Part shown: positions 28,473 to 39,065 of the stretch, piece by piece | How the letters are laid out: every line of letters begins with the position of its first letter | How positions within the stretch are numbered: position 1 is the stretch's first letter | NCBI RefSeq assembly: GCF_000766145.1 | Contig: NZ_JNFB01000040.1 | Coordinates: 120,643 to 184,642 of the forward strand | DNA from: Paenilisteria newyorkensis | Lineage (GTDB): Bacteria > Bacillota > Bacilli > Lactobacillales > Listeriaceae | Direction: 5' to 3' | DNA length: 64,000 nt | Program-made: the position numbers and the translations under genes | The notes under the pieces: generated by a model | Database searches by the model: none | What the model saw: only the letters and a program-made list of their open reading frames with translations | What the model was told of the DNA's origin: nothing

Positions 28473-31400
28473 TTAAATATGTTTCGATTCTTCTAATTCT
28501 GCTACTTCTTGTTCTTTTCCTAGTACGGATGATTTCAGTTTGCGGTAATGGTGGATACCGGTACCGGCTGGGATCAGTTTTCCTAGGATAACATTTTCTT
28601 TCAAGCCGAGCAATTCATCAGTCTTACCTTTGATTGCTGCATCTGTAAGAACACGGGTTGTTTCTTGGAAGGATGCTGCGGACAAGAAGGAATCTGTTTC
28701 AAGGGATGCTTTTGTAATACCTAGCAAGACTGGGCGTCCAGTTGCTGGCTGTTTGCCGGCAAGTAATGCGTCACGGTTAGACTCGGTAAATGTGTGTACA
28801 TCCATTAATGTTCCTGGCAAGATGTTTGTATCACCAGTGTCCATTACGCGGATTTTACGTAACATTTGACGAACCATAACTTCCACGTGTTTATCGCCGA
28901 TTTCAACCCCTTGCATCCGGTAAACTTTTTGTACCTCGGCAAGTAGATATTCTTGTACGGAAAGGACGTCACGAACGCGGATCAATGCTTTCGGATCGAT
29001 CGAACCTTCAGTCAGTGCTTCCCCACGGTCCACAATGTCTCCGATTTTAACTCGAAGGCGTGCAGTATAAGGAATACTGTAGCTACGACGGTCTTCATCT
29101 TTACCTTGTATCACGATTTCTTGTTGGCGATCGCGTGCCTCTTCAATAGAAACAACTTCACCTTCCACCTCGGTAATAATCGCTTGACCTTTAGGGTTAC
29201 GTGCTTCAAAAATCTCTTGGATACGTGGAAGACCTTGCGTGATATCGTCTCCGGCTACCCCACCTGTATGGAACGTACGCATTGTAAGCTGTGTACCTGG
29301 TTCCCCGATAGATTGCGCGGCGATAATACCAACGGCTTCTCCGACTTCGACTTCTGTTCCTGTTGCCAAGTTTTTACCATAACATTTCTTACATACACCA
29401 TGTCTTGTATTACATGTGAATGCAGAACGGATGGTTACTTTTTCAATGCCAGCTTCAATAACAAGACGAGACTTAGCCTCTGTGATCAAGTCATTTTCAG
29501 CGACGATAACTTCGCCTGTTTCTGGATGTCTGATTGATTTACGTGCATAACGACCTTCCAAACGCTCTTCCAACGGCTCGATAATTTCAGTACCCTCACG
29601 GATAGCTTCAATTTCAAGACCGCGGTCAGTGCCACAATCATATTCACGAATGATAACATCTTGCGCCACGTCAACCAAACGACGAGTAAGGTAACCTGAA
29701 TCGGCTGTTTTAAGGGCTGTATCGGTAAGACCTTTACGCGCACCATGGGTCGAGATGAAGTATTCCAAGACAGTTAGTCCTTCACGGAAATTCGATGTGA
29801 TTGGAAGTTCTACGATACGTCCAGATGGATCGGCCATCAGACCACGCATACCTGCTAGCTGTGTAAAGTTGGAGATGTTACCACGAGCTCCGGAATCTTG
29901 CATCATGAAGATCGGGTTTAAGCGATCCAAACTCAAGATCAGTTTGCCTTGGATAACGTCTTTCGCTTCATTCCAGACAGCAATAACACGTTCATATCTT
30001 TCGTCATCGGTAATCAAACCACGACGGAATGTTTTGGTGATTTTCTCTACTTTATCATGCGCTTCTTCAAGAATGTCATGCTTTTCTTCAAGCGTCAAGA
30101 TGTCCGCGATACCAACTGTCATACCGGCTTTTGTAGAGATTTTGAAACCTAGATCTTTCATGCGATCGAGCATGCGAGACGTTTCTGTGATATGGAACTT
30201 TTTGAATACTTCTGCGATGATGTTTCCTAGGATTTTTTTCTTGAATGGGTCAACGATTTCTTGTTCTTGAATGTGTTTCTTTACGTCAACGTTTGTATCC
30301 ACGAAATATTTCTTAGGCGTTTCCACTTCCAGATTGTAATCTGTCGGTTCGTTAATATATGGGAAGGTCGTCGGCAAAATGGTATTGAAAATCAGTTTAC
30401 CAACAGTCGTAATTAATAGTTGTTTGCGTTGTTCGTCGGTAAATCTTTCGTTGTCAATCGAGCCTGCAACAACGGCGATACGCGAATGCAAATGAACATA
30501 ACCGTTTTGGTATGCTAATTGTGCTTCGTTAATATCCGTAAATACCGTACCTTCACCAACTGTACCTTCACGTTCAAGCGTCAAGTAGTAGTTACCGAGT
30601 ACCATATCTTGAGAAGGTGTTACAACCGGTTTACCATCTTTCGGGTTCAAAATGTTTTGGGCTGCAAGCATCAAAATACGCGCTTCTGCTTGTGCTTCTG
30701 CAGATAGTGGAACATGGACAGCCATTTGGTCACCATCAAAATCGGCGTTATAAGCTGTACATACTAGCGGATGCAGACGAATCGCACGGCCTTCAACAAG
30801 TGTTGGTTCGAAAGCTTGGATACCTAGTCTATGAAGAGTAGGTGCGCGGTTAAGAAGTACTGGATGCTCACGAATAACTTCTTCTAATACATCCCAAATT
30901 TCAGGTGAAGAGCGTTCGATTTTGCGTTTTGCACTCTTAATGTTATGCGCAAGGCCACGACCAACCAATTCTTTCATAACGAAAGGCTTGAATAGTTCGA
31001 GTGCCATTTCTTTTGGAAGTCCACATTGGTACATTTTAAGGTTCGGACCTACGACGATAACGGAACGACCAGAATAATCGACACGTTTACCTAGTAAGTT
31101 TTGACGGAAACGACCTTGTTTACCTTTTAGCATGTGAGACAGTGATTTAAGTGGACGGTTACCTGGTCCTGTTACTGGACGGCCACGACGACCATTATCA
31201 ATCAAAGCATCGACTGCTTCTTGGAGCATCCGTTTTTCATTTTGCACGATGATGTTAGGCGCACCTAAATCAAGCAAGCGTTTCAGACGGTTATTCCGGT
31301 TAATAACACGGCGATAAAGGTCATTCAAATCACTTGTCGCAAAACGTCCACCTTCAAGTTGAACCATTGGGCGGATTTCTGGCGGGATAACTGGAAGCAC

Positions 31401-32087
31401 GTCAAGCACCATCCAACTTGGATCATTGCCGGAATGACGGAACGCTTCTAGAACTTCTAAACGACGAATCGCACGAGTTCTACGTTGTCCTTGCGCCGAT
31501 TTCAATTCTTCTTTCAAGCCATTTACTTCTTTTTCAAGTTGGATGTCTGAGAGAAGTTTTTTGATTGCTTCAGCGCCCATTCCTGCTTGGAACGATTGGC
31601 TATATTTCTCACGGTAAACGCGGTATTCTTTTTCTGAAAGCAACTGTTTCTTTTCAAGCGGTGTATCGCCTGGTTCTGTTACAACATAGGAAGCAAAATA
31701 GATGACTTCTTCCAACGCACGCGGTGACATGTCAAGTGCAAGTCCCATACGGCTTGGAATACCTTTAAAATACCAAATATGTGTTACTGGTGCAGCAAGT
31801 TCAATGTGTCCCATACGTTCACGACGAACTTTGGACTTCGTAACTTCAACGCCACAACGGTCACAAACTACGCCTTTATAGCGAACACGTTTGTATTTCC
31901 CACAAGAACATTCCCAGTCTTTCATTGGTCCGAAGATTCTTTCACAGAACAAACCATCGCGCTCAGGTTTCAGCGTACGGTAGTTGATTGTTTCTGGTTT
32001 TTTAACTTCTCCGTGTGACCATGAACGAATTTTATCTGGAGACGCAAGACCTATTTTCATATACTCAAAATTTTTCACATCTAACAC
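28473..32087 (-). CDS. rpoC: RNA polymerase beta' subunit
   Basis: Beta' (1204 aa). The N-terminal zinc site is [21 protein letters not shown], the catalytic Mg site is [14 protein letters not shown], and the second zinc cluster is [15 protein letters not shown]. The C-terminus is complete ([12 protein letters not shown]). The start is the GTG at 32087 ([13 protein letters not shown]), with GGAGG at ideal spacing; the longer upstream frame runs into a repeat element. The gap to rpoB is 433 nt, unusually long, and filled by two repeat elements. Confidence 0.97.
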   Translation of the reverse strand: MLDVKNFEYMKIGLASPDKIRSWSHGEVKKPETINYRTLKPERDGLFCERIFGPMKDWECSCGKYKRVRYKGVVCDRCGVEVTKSKVRRERMGHIELAAPVTHIWYFKGIPSRMGLALDMSPRALEEVIYFASYVVTEPGDTPLEKKQLLSEKEYRVYREKYSQSFQAGMGAEAIKKLLSDIQLEKEVNGLKEELKSAQGQRRTRAIRRLEVLEAFRHSGNDPSWMVLDVLPVIPPEIRPMVQLEGGRFATSDLNDLYRRVINRNNRLKRLLDLGAPNIIVQNEKRMLQEAVDALIDNGRRGRPVTGPGNRPLKSLSHMLKGKQGRFRQNLLGKRVDYSGRSVIVVGPNLKMYQCGLPKEMALELFKPFVMKELVGRGLAHNIKSAKRKIERSSPEIWDVLEEVIREHPVLLNRAPTLHRLGIQAFEPTLVEGRAIRLHPLVCTAYNADFDGDQMAVHVPLSAEAQAEARILMLAAQNILNPKDGKPVVTPSQDMVLGNYYLTLEREGTVGEGTVFTDINEAQLAYQNGYVHLHSRIAVVAGSIDNERFTDEQRKQLLITTVGKLIFNTILPTTFPYINEPTDYNLEVETPKKYFVDTNVDVKKHIQEQEIVDPFKKKILGNIIAEVFKKFHITETSRMLDRMKDLGFKISTKAGMTVGIADILTLEEKHDILEEAHDKVEKITKTFRRGLITDDERYERVIAVWNEAKDVIQGKLILSLDRLNPIFMMQDSGARGNISNFTQLAGMRGLMADPSGRIVELPITSNFREGLTVLEYFISTHGARKGLTDTALKTADSGYLTRRLVDVAQDVIIREYDCGTDRGLEIEAIREGTEIIEPLEERLEGRYARKSIRHPETGEVIVAENDLITEAKSRLVIEAGIEKVTIRSAFTCNTRHGVCKKCYGKNLATGTEVEVGEAVGIIAAQSIGEPGTQLTMRTFHTGGVAGDDITQGLPRIQEIFEARNPKGQAIITEVEGEVVSIEEARDRQQEIVIQGKDEDRRSYSIPYTARLRVKIGDIVDRGEALTEGSIDPKALIRVRDVLSVQEYLLAEVQKVYRMQGVEIGDKHVEVMVRQMLRKIRVMDTGDTNILPGTLMDVHTFTESNRDALLAGKQPATGRPVLLGITKASLETDSFLSAASFQETTRVLTDAAIKGKTDELLGLKENVILGKLIPAGTGIHHYRKLKSSVLGKEQEVAELEESKHI

Positions 32088-32132
32088 TAGTGGTCTACCT
32101 CCTACTTTTGATGAGTAGCCTATCCCAAATAA

Positions 32133-32256
32133 ATCGGCGACAAGCGATCGCACTCCGCCAATTTTGCGGACTTCCGGTTCTCATGTACACGAGTACACTC
32201 CGCTTCCGGCTTCCACAAAATTGACGAAATACAATCGCTTTCGCTCGATTTGTGTG
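32133..32256 (+). repeat. Long-hairpin repeat family 1, copy B (rpoB-rpoC gap)
   Basis: On the plus strand it starts ATCGGCGACAAGCGATCGCACTC and contains paired arms CAATTTTGCGGA-CTTCCGG and CCGG-CTTCCACAAAATTG. The apical block is CTTCCGGTTCTCATGTAC-ACGA-GTACACTCCGC, ending in TCGCTTTCGCTCGATTTGTG. The apical and basal blocks match copy C almost base for base. The middle arm sequences differ but stay complementary. Confidence 0.85.
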
Positions 32257-32379
32257 AAGCAGAATTTACGTCTTACCCGAAAGTTCAAAAGACGGTTAGG
32301 CGCTTTTTACTCGTCTAATGTTTTTGTTACTCATGTTCTATTTTCAGCATCTTGCACCACCTTCTTGAGGAAAACGGCG

Positions 32380-32400
32380 CTTTCAGCTTTATATTATTGA
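32380..32400. repeat. 21-bp direct repeat, distal copy, flanking the rpoB element
   Basis: Identical over 21 bases to 32507-32527, which covers the rpoB stop codon (plus-strand start CTTTCAGCTTTATA). The pair brackets hairpin element family 2 copy 2. Confidence 0.9.
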
Positions 32401-32410
32401 ATCCAGCTTC

Positions 32411-32509
32411 AAGAGCCAGCCTCTCGGAAATTTCGTGGCCTCCGCAAAAACCAAAAGAGGGTTTTCACTGCGCCCCCTAACAATTTCTGTCGAGGCTAAA
32501 CGGGCTCTT
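32411..32509 (-). repeat. Hairpin element family 2, copy 2 (3' of rpoB)
   Basis: A 99-nt element. Transcribed-strand outer stem AAGAGCC / GGCTCTT, then AGCCTC / GAGGCT, GAAATT / AATTTC, and apical AAAACC / GGTTTT with loop CTCTTTT. The internal strands GTTAGGGGGCGCAGT and GCGGAGGCCACG are nearly identical to copy 1. The rpoB stop is 12 nt upstream. Confidence 0.85.
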
Positions 32510-32527
32510 TCAGCTTTATATTATTGA
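32507..32527. repeat. 21-bp direct repeat, proximal copy, at the rpoB stop
   Basis: Covers the end of rpoB (stop codon at 32521-32523) and the first bases after it; repeated exactly at 32380-32400. Only this copy has a coding role. Confidence 0.9.
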
Positions 32528-35500
32528 TTCGAATCTATAATTCCTGCTGGTTTCACTGGTTCGGATACGATGTTGAAAGCGTCGTTTTGAGCGCCGAATT
32601 CTTCGTCTTCTAGGTCGCGTAATTCGATTTCTTCTTTGTCTGCTGAGAGGATTTTTACGTCCATTCCTAGACTTTGAAGCTCTTTAATTAATACCTTGAA
32701 GGATTCTGGTACGCCTGGTTCTGGAATGCTTTCTCCTTTAACGATGGCTTCGTATGTTTTCACACGTCCTACCACGTCATCGGATTTAATCGTTAGGATT
32801 TCTTGAAGCGTGTAAGCGGCACCGTATGCTTCTAGTGCCCATACTTCCATCTCCCCGAAACGTTGTCCACCAAACTGTGCTTTACCGCCTAGTGGTTGTT
32901 GCGTTACTAGTGAGTAAGGTCCAGTTGAACGAGCATGCAATTTATCATCAACCATGTGGGCAAGTTTAATCATATACATAATACCGACAGAAATACGGTT
33001 ATCAAAAGGTTCACCTGTGCGTCCATCGTAAAGCGTGGTCTTCGCATCTGGCGCCATACCGGATTCGGCAACTGTACTCCAAACGTCGTCATCGTTCGCG
33101 CCATCAAATACTGGTGTCGCGATGTGAATGCCGAGGTAACGAGCCGCCATACCTAAATGAAGCTCAAGTACTTGTCCGATGTTCATCCGTGATGGTACAC
33201 CTAGTGGGTTAAGCATGATATCAACTGGCGTTCCGTCTGGCATAAATGGCATATCTTCTTCTGGTAAAATACGAGAGATAACCCCTTTATTTCCGTGACG
33301 TCCGGCCATTTTATCGCCTTCATGAATTTTACGTTTTTGAACGATGTAAACACGAACGAGTTGGTTAACGCCTGGTGGTAACTCATCGCCTGCTTCACGT
33401 GTAAAGATTTTTACGTCAAGGACAATGCCGTCGCCGCCATGTGGTACGCGTAGTGAAGTATCGCGAACTTCACGGGCTTTTTCACCAAAGATAGCGTGCA
33501 GTAAACGTTCTTCTGCTGTTAGTTCGGTTACACCTTTTGGCGTTACTTTACCAACGAGCAAATCACCGTCTTTTACTTCCGCTCCGACACGGATAACTCC
33601 ACGTTCGTCAAGGTCGCGCAATGCGTCTTCCCCAACGTTTGGAATATCGCGCGTCATTTCCTCAGGTCCAAGTTTTGTATCACGTGCTTCTGATTCAAAT
33701 TCTTCAATATGAATCGACGTGTAAACATCATCTTTTACAAGACGTTCACTCATGATAATCGCATCCTCATAGTTGTAACCGTCCCAAGTCATGAATGCTA
33801 CAAGAACATTACGACCTAGAGCAAGTTCTCCAGAGTCCATCGAAGGTCCGTTACCAAGGATTTCGCCTTTTGTTACGCGGTCTCCTTCTGCAACGTTTGG
33901 AGATTGGTTATAACACGTACCATGATTCGAACGAACAAATTTGCGCAGTGTATATTTATCGATACCACCGCTAACTTCTTTGCCATCCACTTCAGAAATA
34001 CGGCGAACCCAGATTTCTTTTGCTTCCACGTGTTCTACAAGACCGTCATGCTTACAAACGACAGCAGCACCAGAGTCACGGGCAGAAACGTGTTCCATAC
34101 CTGTTCCGATGATTGGCGCTTCAGGATTAAGAAGCGGTACAGCTTGACGTTGCATGTTGGCTCCCATTAGCGCACGGTTGGAGTCATCATTTTCAAGGAA
34201 GGGAATACATGCCGTCGCAACCGAAACAACTTGTTTTGGCGATACGTCCATGTAATCGATGCGTTCTTTTTCAACAGCTAAATTGGCAGAACGGAAACGA
34301 GCCATAACTTCTTCTTCTGTAAAAGTACCAAGCTCATCCAATTTGGAGTTCGCTTGCGCCACTACATAGTTATCCTCTTCATCCGCAGTCAGATAGTCAA
34401 TCTTATCTGTTACGCGGTTCGTCTCAGGATCAACGCGACGATATGGTGTTTCGATAAAGCCAAACTTGTTCACTTTTGCAAAGGAGGACAAGGAGTTAAT
34501 CAGTCCAATATTCGGTCCCTCAGGCGTTTCAATCGGACACATGCGACCATAGTGAGAGTAATGCACGTCACGTACTTCATAACCAGCACGTTCACGCGTC
34601 AAACCACCGGGTCCAAGCGCTGAAAGACGACGTTTATGCGTCAATTCGGCCAGCGGGTTGGTCTGATCCATAAACTGTGATAACTGCGAGCTACCAAAGA
34701 ATTCTTTAATAGATGCCACAACTGGGCGAATATTAATCAATTGTTGCGGTGTCACGGTGCTCATGTCTTGAATCGACATACGCTCACGAACTACACGCTC
34801 CATACGGGATAAACCGATGCGGAATTGATTTTGTAAAAGTTCTCCAACTGAGCGCAAACGACGGTTACCAAGATGGTCAATATCGTCTGTGTCGCCTACT
34901 CCATGAAGTAGGTTGAAGAAATAACTAATAGAAGAAATAATATCAGCCGGCGTAATATGTTTCACGCTCGCATCAATATAAGCATTACCAATGACATTGA
35001 TAATTTTTTCCTCTTCGCTATTTGGTGCGTAAATTTTGATAGATTGAACAACAACGCTATCTTCCATCACGCCATCAGTTGGACGGAGTGTACGGAAACC
35101 AACGCCATTTTCAAGATTCTCAATAATAGAATCCAATTTACGACGATCTAAAATTTCACCTTTGGACGCGATAATTTCACCAGTTTCTGGATCAACTAAC
35201 GTTTCGGCAAGTGTTTGGTTAAATAAACGATTCTTCAAATGCACTTTTTTGTTGATTTTGTAACGACCAACATTCGCTAAATCATAACGTTTTGGATCGA
35301 AAAAGCGCGATACTAGCAAGCTCTTCGCATTTTCAACTGTTGGTGGTTCACCAGGACGTAAGCGCTCATAAATTTCAAGCAATGCTTTGTCCGCATTATC
35401 GGTATTATCTTTCTCAAGTGTGTTGCGTAAGTAGTCATTCTCCCCGATTAATTCTAAAATTTCGCTATCGGAGCCGAATCCAAGCGCACGTAAAAGAACA

Positions 35501-36078
35501 GTAACTGGTAATTTACGCGTCCGGTCGATCCTTACATGAACAACATCTTTCGCGTCTGTTTCATACTCAAGCCATGCCCCACGGTTAGGGATGACAGTAG
35601 AACCAAAACCTTTTTTACCGTTTTTGTCGAGTTTTCCGTTAAAATAAACACCCGGAGAACGTACTAATTGCGATACAATAACACGCTCGGCGCCATTGAT
35701 AACAAACGTACCCATCTCGGTCATAAGCGGGAAATCACCCATAAATACTTCTTGGTCTTTCACTTCGCCCGTCTCTTTATTGATAAGACGTAACTTTACA
35801 CGCAATGGTGCTGCATAATTCGCATCACGGTTTTTCGACTCTTCTACTGAATATTTCGGATCTCCCAAATTGTAGTCGATAAATTCTAGTGACAAATTCC
35901 CAGCAAAATCCTCAATTGGAGAAATATCGCGGAACATTTCACGTAATCCCTCATCCAAAAACCATTGGTAGGACTTCGATTGAATCTCGATTAAGTTTGG
36001 TAGCTCCAACACTTCACTAATACGAGCGAAACTTCTACGTTGGCGATGTCTTCCGTACTGAACTAGTTGACCTGACAA
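32521..36078 (-). CDS. rpoB: RNA polymerase beta subunit
   Basis: Beta (1185 aa). The rifampicin region reads [29 protein letters not shown], with the Asp, His and Ser positions that mutate in resistant strains all wild type. Other blocks: [20 protein letters not shown] and [22 protein letters not shown]. The TTG at 36078 ([17 protein letters not shown]) is chosen because GAGAGGGTGA lies at proper spacing and relatives start here. The acidic C-terminal tail ends GIIDSNQ, and its stop codon is inside a 21-bp repeat. Confidence 0.97.
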   Translation of the reverse strand: MSGQLVQYGRHRQRRSFARISEVLELPNLIEIQSKSYQWFLDEGLREMFRDISPIEDFAGNLSLEFIDYNLGDPKYSVEESKNRDANYAAPLRVKLRLINKETGEVKDQEVFMGDFPLMTEMGTFVINGAERVIVSQLVRSPGVYFNGKLDKNGKKGFGSTVIPNRGAWLEYETDAKDVVHVRIDRTRKLPVTVLLRALGFGSDSEILELIGENDYLRNTLEKDNTDNADKALLEIYERLRPGEPPTVENAKSLLVSRFFDPKRYDLANVGRYKINKKVHLKNRLFNQTLAETLVDPETGEIIASKGEILDRRKLDSIIENLENGVGFRTLRPTDGVMEDSVVVQSIKIYAPNSEEEKIINVIGNAYIDASVKHITPADIISSISYFFNLLHGVGDTDDIDHLGNRRLRSVGELLQNQFRIGLSRMERVVRERMSIQDMSTVTPQQLINIRPVVASIKEFFGSSQLSQFMDQTNPLAELTHKRRLSALGPGGLTRERAGYEVRDVHYSHYGRMCPIETPEGPNIGLINSLSSFAKVNKFGFIETPYRRVDPETNRVTDKIDYLTADEEDNYVVAQANSKLDELGTFTEEEVMARFRSANLAVEKERIDYMDVSPKQVVSVATACIPFLENDDSNRALMGANMQRQAVPLLNPEAPIIGTGMEHVSARDSGAAVVCKHDGLVEHVEAKEIWVRRISEVDGKEVSGGIDKYTLRKFVRSNHGTCYNQSPNVAEGDRVTKGEILGNGPSMDSGELALGRNVLVAFMTWDGYNYEDAIIMSERLVKDDVYTSIHIEEFESEARDTKLGPEEMTRDIPNVGEDALRDLDERGVIRVGAEVKDGDLLVGKVTPKGVTELTAEERLLHAIFGEKAREVRDTSLRVPHGGDGIVLDVKIFTREAGDELPPGVNQLVRVYIVQKRKIHEGDKMAGRHGNKGVISRILPEEDMPFMPDGTPVDIMLNPLGVPSRMNIGQVLELHLGMAARYLGIHIATPVFDGANDDDVWSTVAESGMAPDAKTTLYDGRTGEPFDNRISVGIMYMIKLAHMVDDKLHARSTGPYSLVTQQPLGGKAQFGGQRFGEMEVWALEAYGAAYTLQEILTIKSDDVVGRVKTYEAIVKGESIPEPGVPESFKVLIKELQSLGMDVKILSADKEEIELRDLEDEEFGAQNDAFNIVSEPVKPAGIIDSNQ

Positions 36079-36149
36079 CTCATTCACCCTCTCAAATAAA
36101 CTAAATTTATTAAGCACATTGCAACAAAAATAGTACAATGGAACTTGGC

Positions 36150-36221
36150 AAAAATACCTAAAAAAGACAAAAAGAAAGCGGGTTCCTCAAAGAAAACCAC
36201 TATTTTCTTGCTATGTGAACC
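36150..36221 (-). terminator. Possible attenuator in the rpoB leader
   Basis: In the ~210-nt leader, the stem GGTTC..AAGAAAA / TTTTCTT..GGAACC (36181-36221) is followed by CGCTTTCTTTTTGTCTTTTTT. It lies between the promoter and the rpoB start, so it would act as a terminator-attenuator or a processing hairpin (inference). Confidence 0.5.
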
Positions 36222-36295
36222 AAACAGGCTAAAACTGCAATTCTTCAATACTCACCGCTAAAATATGGCGATATCGATTCTTTTGGCATCTTATT

Positions 36296-36324
36296 ATAAT
36301 ATCATAGTGAAAAGATGGCGTCAA
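36296..36324 (-). promoter_or_regulatory. Promoter of rpoB-rpoC
   Basis: TTGACG (36319-36324), 17-bp spacer, TATTAT (36296-36301). It lies directly downstream of the methyltransferase gene, giving rpoBC a promoter separate from rplJL. Confidence 0.75.
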
Positions 36325-36343
36325 TGATTAGGACTTCGCTTTT

Positions 36344-36952
36344 CTATATCTCCTTCATACTCCGATAAATAAAATATCCCTTATCCTTCGCAACGACTTC
36401 CACATTCCCGAAAACTTCTTCCATTTTCGCAGCAGCAGAAGGTCCGCCTTGTTTTTTCTGAATGACAATCCACAAACTCCCACCTGTTTTCAGTCGTTCG
36501 AAGCTCCCCGTCAGAATTTCATGCACAATTTTTTTTCCTGCACGAATCGGCGGATTACTAATAATATCCGTATAATCGCAATCTGTCACGCCATCATACA
36601 CCGAACTCTCAAAAACACGAACATTCGCTAATCCATTATTCGCCGCGTTTTCTGCAGATAATTCCAGTGCGCGATCGTTCACATCAATCATATCGACCTG
36701 CGCCTCGGGATAACTTTTCGCAAATGCAAGTCCAATCGGGCCATAGCCACAACCAACGTCAAGTATTTTACCAGCCGCATCACTCGCTTCAAAACTCTCG
36801 ATCAAAAGCCGCGAACCGAAATCAACGGTAGTCTTTGAGAAAACACCGGCGTCACTGATGAATTTAATCGAGGTCCCGCGTAATTCAAAAGTCCATGTTT
36901 TGCGTTTATGATCTAAATCGCTATTCTTCGTATAGTAATGTTTATTGCTCAC
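36344..36952 (-). CDS. RsmC-like class I SAM-dependent methyltransferase
   Basis: A 202-aa protein of the RsmC/YbxB group, probably an rRNA guanine-N2 methyltransferase (inference). SAM-binding VGCGYGPIGLAFAKSYPEA, acidic DMIDVNDRALELSAENAANN, and the catalytic NPPI motif DIISNPPIRAGKKIVHEI. Genes of this type sit between rplL and rpoB across Firmicutes. The GTG at 36952 (M-SNKHYYTKNSD) has an AGGTGGTGGG site; the longer frame overlaps that site. Confidence 0.87.
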   Translation of the reverse strand: MSNKHYYTKNSDLDHKRKTWTFELRGTSIKFISDAGVFSKTTVDFGSRLLIESFEASDAAGKILDVGCGYGPIGLAFAKSYPEAQVDMIDVNDRALELSAENAANNGLANVRVFESSVYDGVTDCDYTDIISNPPIRAGKKIVHEILTGSFERLKTGGSLWIVIQKKQGGPSAAAKMEEVFGNVEVVAKDKGYFIYRSMKEI

Positions 36953-36976
36953 ATTTCCCACCACCTTTCTATGTAT

Positions 36977-37029
36977 AAAAAAAGGAAGAGCGCCAGATCA
37001 GCATTAGGCTAATTTGGTGCTCTTCCTGT
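36977..37029 (-). terminator. Terminator between rplL and the methyltransferase gene
   Basis: The stem AGGAAGAGCACCA / TGGCGCTCTTCCT has an inner AGC/GCT extension and is followed by a run of seven T. It is immediately downstream of hairpin element copy 1. In other bacteria a partial terminator here lowers rpoBC relative to rplJL transcription. Confidence 0.88.
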
Positions 37030-37038
37030 CTAGTTACA

Positions 37039-37136
37039 TACGCTAGCCTCTCGGAAATTTCGTGGCCTCCACAAAAGTCAAACGAGGACTTTTACTGCGC
37101 CCCCTAACAATTTCTTTCGAGGCTGAACGAGCGTAT
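37039..37136 (-). repeat. Hairpin element family 2, copy 1 (3' of rplL)
   Basis: A 98-nt element starting about 15 nt after the rplL stop. Transcribed-strand outer stem ATACGCT / AGCGTAT, then AGCCTC / GAGGCT, GAAATT / AATTTC, and apical AAAAGTC / GACTTTT with loop CTCGTTT. The internal strands GTTAGGGGGCGCAGT and GTGGAGGCCACG are shared with copy 2. Outer and apical stems covary among the copies. Confidence 0.85.
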
Positions 37137-37150
37137 TTCACTTTTCGTTT

Positions 37151-37519
37151 TTATTTCACAGCTACGTTAGCGCCAACTTCTTCAAGTTTAGCAACGATTT
37201 CGTCTGCTTCTTCTTTAGTAACGCCTTCTTTAAGAGCTTTAGGAGCGTTATCTACAACTTCTTTAGCTTCTTTCAAGCCAAGACCAGTGATTTCACGAAC
37301 CACTTTGATAACTTTGATTTTTTGATCTCCAGCAGAAGCTAGTTCTACTGTAAATTCAGTTTGTTCAGCGGCAGCAGCGCCACCAACAGCAGCACCAGCA
37401 GCTACAGGAGCAGCAGCAGTTACGCCAAATTCTTCTTCGATTGCTTTTACTAAATCGTTTAATTCTAATACAGTTGCTTCTTTTACGGAAGCAATGATTT
37501 CTTCAATGTTTAAAGCCAT
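37151..37519 (-). CDS. rplL: 50S ribosomal protein L7/L12
   Basis: L7/L12 (122 aa) forms the flexible stalk that recruits translation GTPases. It has an N-terminal dimerisation helix, an Ala-rich hinge ([19 protein letters not shown], about residues 36-54), and the C-terminal domain [23 protein letters not shown]. It follows rplJ, and a structured repeat lies directly 3'. Confidence 0.97.
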   Translation of the reverse strand: MALNIEEIIASVKEATVLELNDLVKAIEEEFGVTAAAPVAAGAAVGGAAAAEQTEFTVELASAGDQKIKVIKVVREITGLGLKEAKEVVDNAPKALKEGVTKEEADEIVAKLEEVGANVAVK

Positions 37520-37599
37520 TTTGAAATTCCTCCATTATAATATAATTTTTTTCGGACTATGCCGATTTGGTTGTTGGTGAAAATTCACCGGTTTGAAAA

Positions 37600-38100
37600 T
37601 TAAGCGCCTTGTTCTTCTTTTTGAGTTGCAACAGCTTTTGCTGCAAGTGCCAAATTACGAACTGGAGCTTGAAGTACGCTAAGCAGCATAGATAGCAAGC
37701 CGTCGCGTGATGGTAGAGAAGCAAGAGCTTTAACATCTTCAACAGAAGATACTTTACCTTCGATGATACCAGCTTTAATTTCTAGTGCTTCGTGTTTCTC
37801 TGCAAATTCATTAATGATTTTAGCAGGAGCAACAACGTCTTCATTACTGAAAGCGATAGCGCTAGGACCTGTCAATACTTCGTTCAAGCCTTCTAAGCCA
37901 GCAGCCTCAGCAGCACGACGCATTAACGAGTTCTTGTATACTTTAAAATCAATACCAGCTTCACGTAATTGTTTACGTAATTCGGTGATTTCAGCAACTG
38001 TTAAACCGCGATAGTCAACGATTACTGTAGAAGCACTGTCTTTGAATTTCGTAGTGATTTCATTAACAGCACCTTGTTTCAATTCTAAAATTGTACTCAT
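37600..38100 (-). CDS. rplJ: 50S ribosomal protein L10
   Basis: L10 (166 aa) anchors the L7/L12 stalk. The N-terminal domain has [25 protein letters not shown]; the C-terminal helix ([24 protein letters not shown]) carries the L12-dimer binding segments. It is preceded by a leader with a terminator/antiterminator arrangement, the standard L10 autoregulatory device. The ATG has a GGAGGTGG site. Confidence 0.96.
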   Translation of the reverse strand: MSTILELKQGAVNEITTKFKDSASTVIVDYRGLTVAEITELRKQLREAGIDFKVYKNSLMRRAAEAAGLEGLNEVLTGPSAIAFSNEDVVAPAKIINEFAEKHEALEIKAGIIEGKVSSVEDVKALASLPSRDGLLSMLLSVLQAPVRNLALAAKAVATQKEEQGA

Positions 38101-38337
38101 CTTTGTTTTCCACCTCCATCATGATTGTTCCAAAGCCGCGCGAACGACTTCAAAGCATATAAGAAACCCCTCACACCGTAGACGTGAGGGGTTCACAAGC
38201 CAGTTTCACAATGGAACTAACTTTCAAAATCCTCGGCGGGCAAAATTAAGCGTACAAGACGCGCCTGCTGTCTACGGTTAGGATATTCTGTTTTGTTTCG
38301 ACTTTGTTATTCTACCAAAATAGAACAACGCCGTCAA
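38101..38337 (-). promoter_or_regulatory. rplJL promoter and L10-type leader with attenuator
   Basis: Promoter TTGACG (38332-38337), 17-bp spacer, TAGAAT (38309-38314). About 200 nt of leader follows. A terminator stem AACCCCTCAC / GTGAGGGGTT (about 38166-38196) has a loop containing GTCTACGG. Upstream CCGTAGAC (about 38272-38279) is exactly complementary to that loop, so the two can pair as an antiterminator. In Firmicutes L10, or L10(L12)4, binds the leader to favour termination. The mutually exclusive pairing is visible; protein binding is from family knowledge. Confidence 0.85.
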
Positions 38338-38356
38338 GCTCATATCTAAGAAAAAC

Positions 38357-39046
38357 TTAGAATGAAGATGGATCTACTTTGACACCAGGACCAAATGTAG
38401 TTGTAACGGTTACGTTTTTTACATATACTCCTTTAGCCGCAGCAGGTTTTGCTTTTTGAAGAACATCGTTAATAGTACGGAAGTTCTCAACAAGCTTAGC
38501 AGCATCAAATGATACTTTACCAATCGCAGTGTGGACATTACCAGACTTGTCAACGCGGTATTCTACTTTACCAGCTTTGATTTCGTTCACTGCTTTTGTT
38601 ACGTCCATTGTTACTGTTCCTGTTTTAGGGTTTGGCATTAAACCTTTTGGTCCTAAGACACGGCCTAATTTACCAACTTCACCCATCATATCAGGTGTTG
38701 CTACGATAACGTCAAAATCAAACCAACCTTGGTTAATTTTAGTTACGTAATCGCCTTCTCCAACGTAATCAGCGCCAGCAGCCTCAGCTTCTTTTGCTTT
38801 TTCTCCTTTTGCAAATACTAATACGCGTTGTGTTTTACCTGTTCCATTCGGAAGTACAACAGCGCCGCGGATTTGTTGATCTGCTTTTTTAGGGTCAACG
38901 CCTAAACGAAATGCTACTTCAACAGTTGCATCGAATTTAGCGAAGTCTGCTTTTTGAGCAAGTTCGACAGCTTCTTCAACGGAATAAGCTTTGTCAGTAT
39001 CGATTAGCTTAACAGCATCTTGATACTTTTTACCTTTCTTAGCCAT
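38357..39046 (-). CDS. rplA: 50S ribosomal protein L1
   Basis: L1 (229 aa) is the mobile stalk at the E site and the usual repressor of its own operon. It begins [16 protein letters not shown] and contains [23 protein letters not shown] and [19 protein letters not shown]. An L1-type RNA motif lies just upstream of its start as well as upstream of rplK. The ATG follows AGGAGG. Confidence 0.96.
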   Translation of the reverse strand: MAKKGKKYQDAVKLIDTDKAYSVEEAVELAQKADFAKFDATVEVAFRLGVDPKKADQQIRGAVVLPNGTGKTQRVLVFAKGEKAKEAEAAGADYVGEGDYVTKINQGWFDFDVIVATPDMMGEVGKLGRVLGPKGLMPNPKTGTVTMDVTKAVNEIKAGKVEYRVDKSGNVHTAIGKVSFDAAKLVENFRTINDVLQKAKPAAAKGVYVKNVTVTTTFGPGVKVDPSSF

Positions 39047-39065
39047 TCTTTTTTCCTCCTATTCT

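Larger units (their letters stand above)
32088..32520 (-). other. Expanded rpoB-rpoC intergenic region (433 nt)
   Basis: In transcription order it holds hairpin element family 2 (32411-32509), flanked by 21-bp direct repeats, then about 120 nt with no support for a gene, then long-hairpin repeat family 1 (32133-32256), then the rpoC ribosome site. A seven-codon frame with a GGTGG site (ATG CTG AAA ATA.. near 32345) is visible but not convincing. No promoter of good quality was found in it. Confidence 0.75.

Noticed and set aside
32088..32153. N-terminal extension of rpoC
   Set aside because: The upstream codons overlap the ribosome site and repeat copy B; the GTG at 32087 has ideal GGAGG spacing and fits family start.
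32330..32350. Seven-codon frame with GGTGG site in the rpoB-rpoC gap
   Set aside because: Too short to judge, next to a duplicated sequence, with no conserved feature visible.
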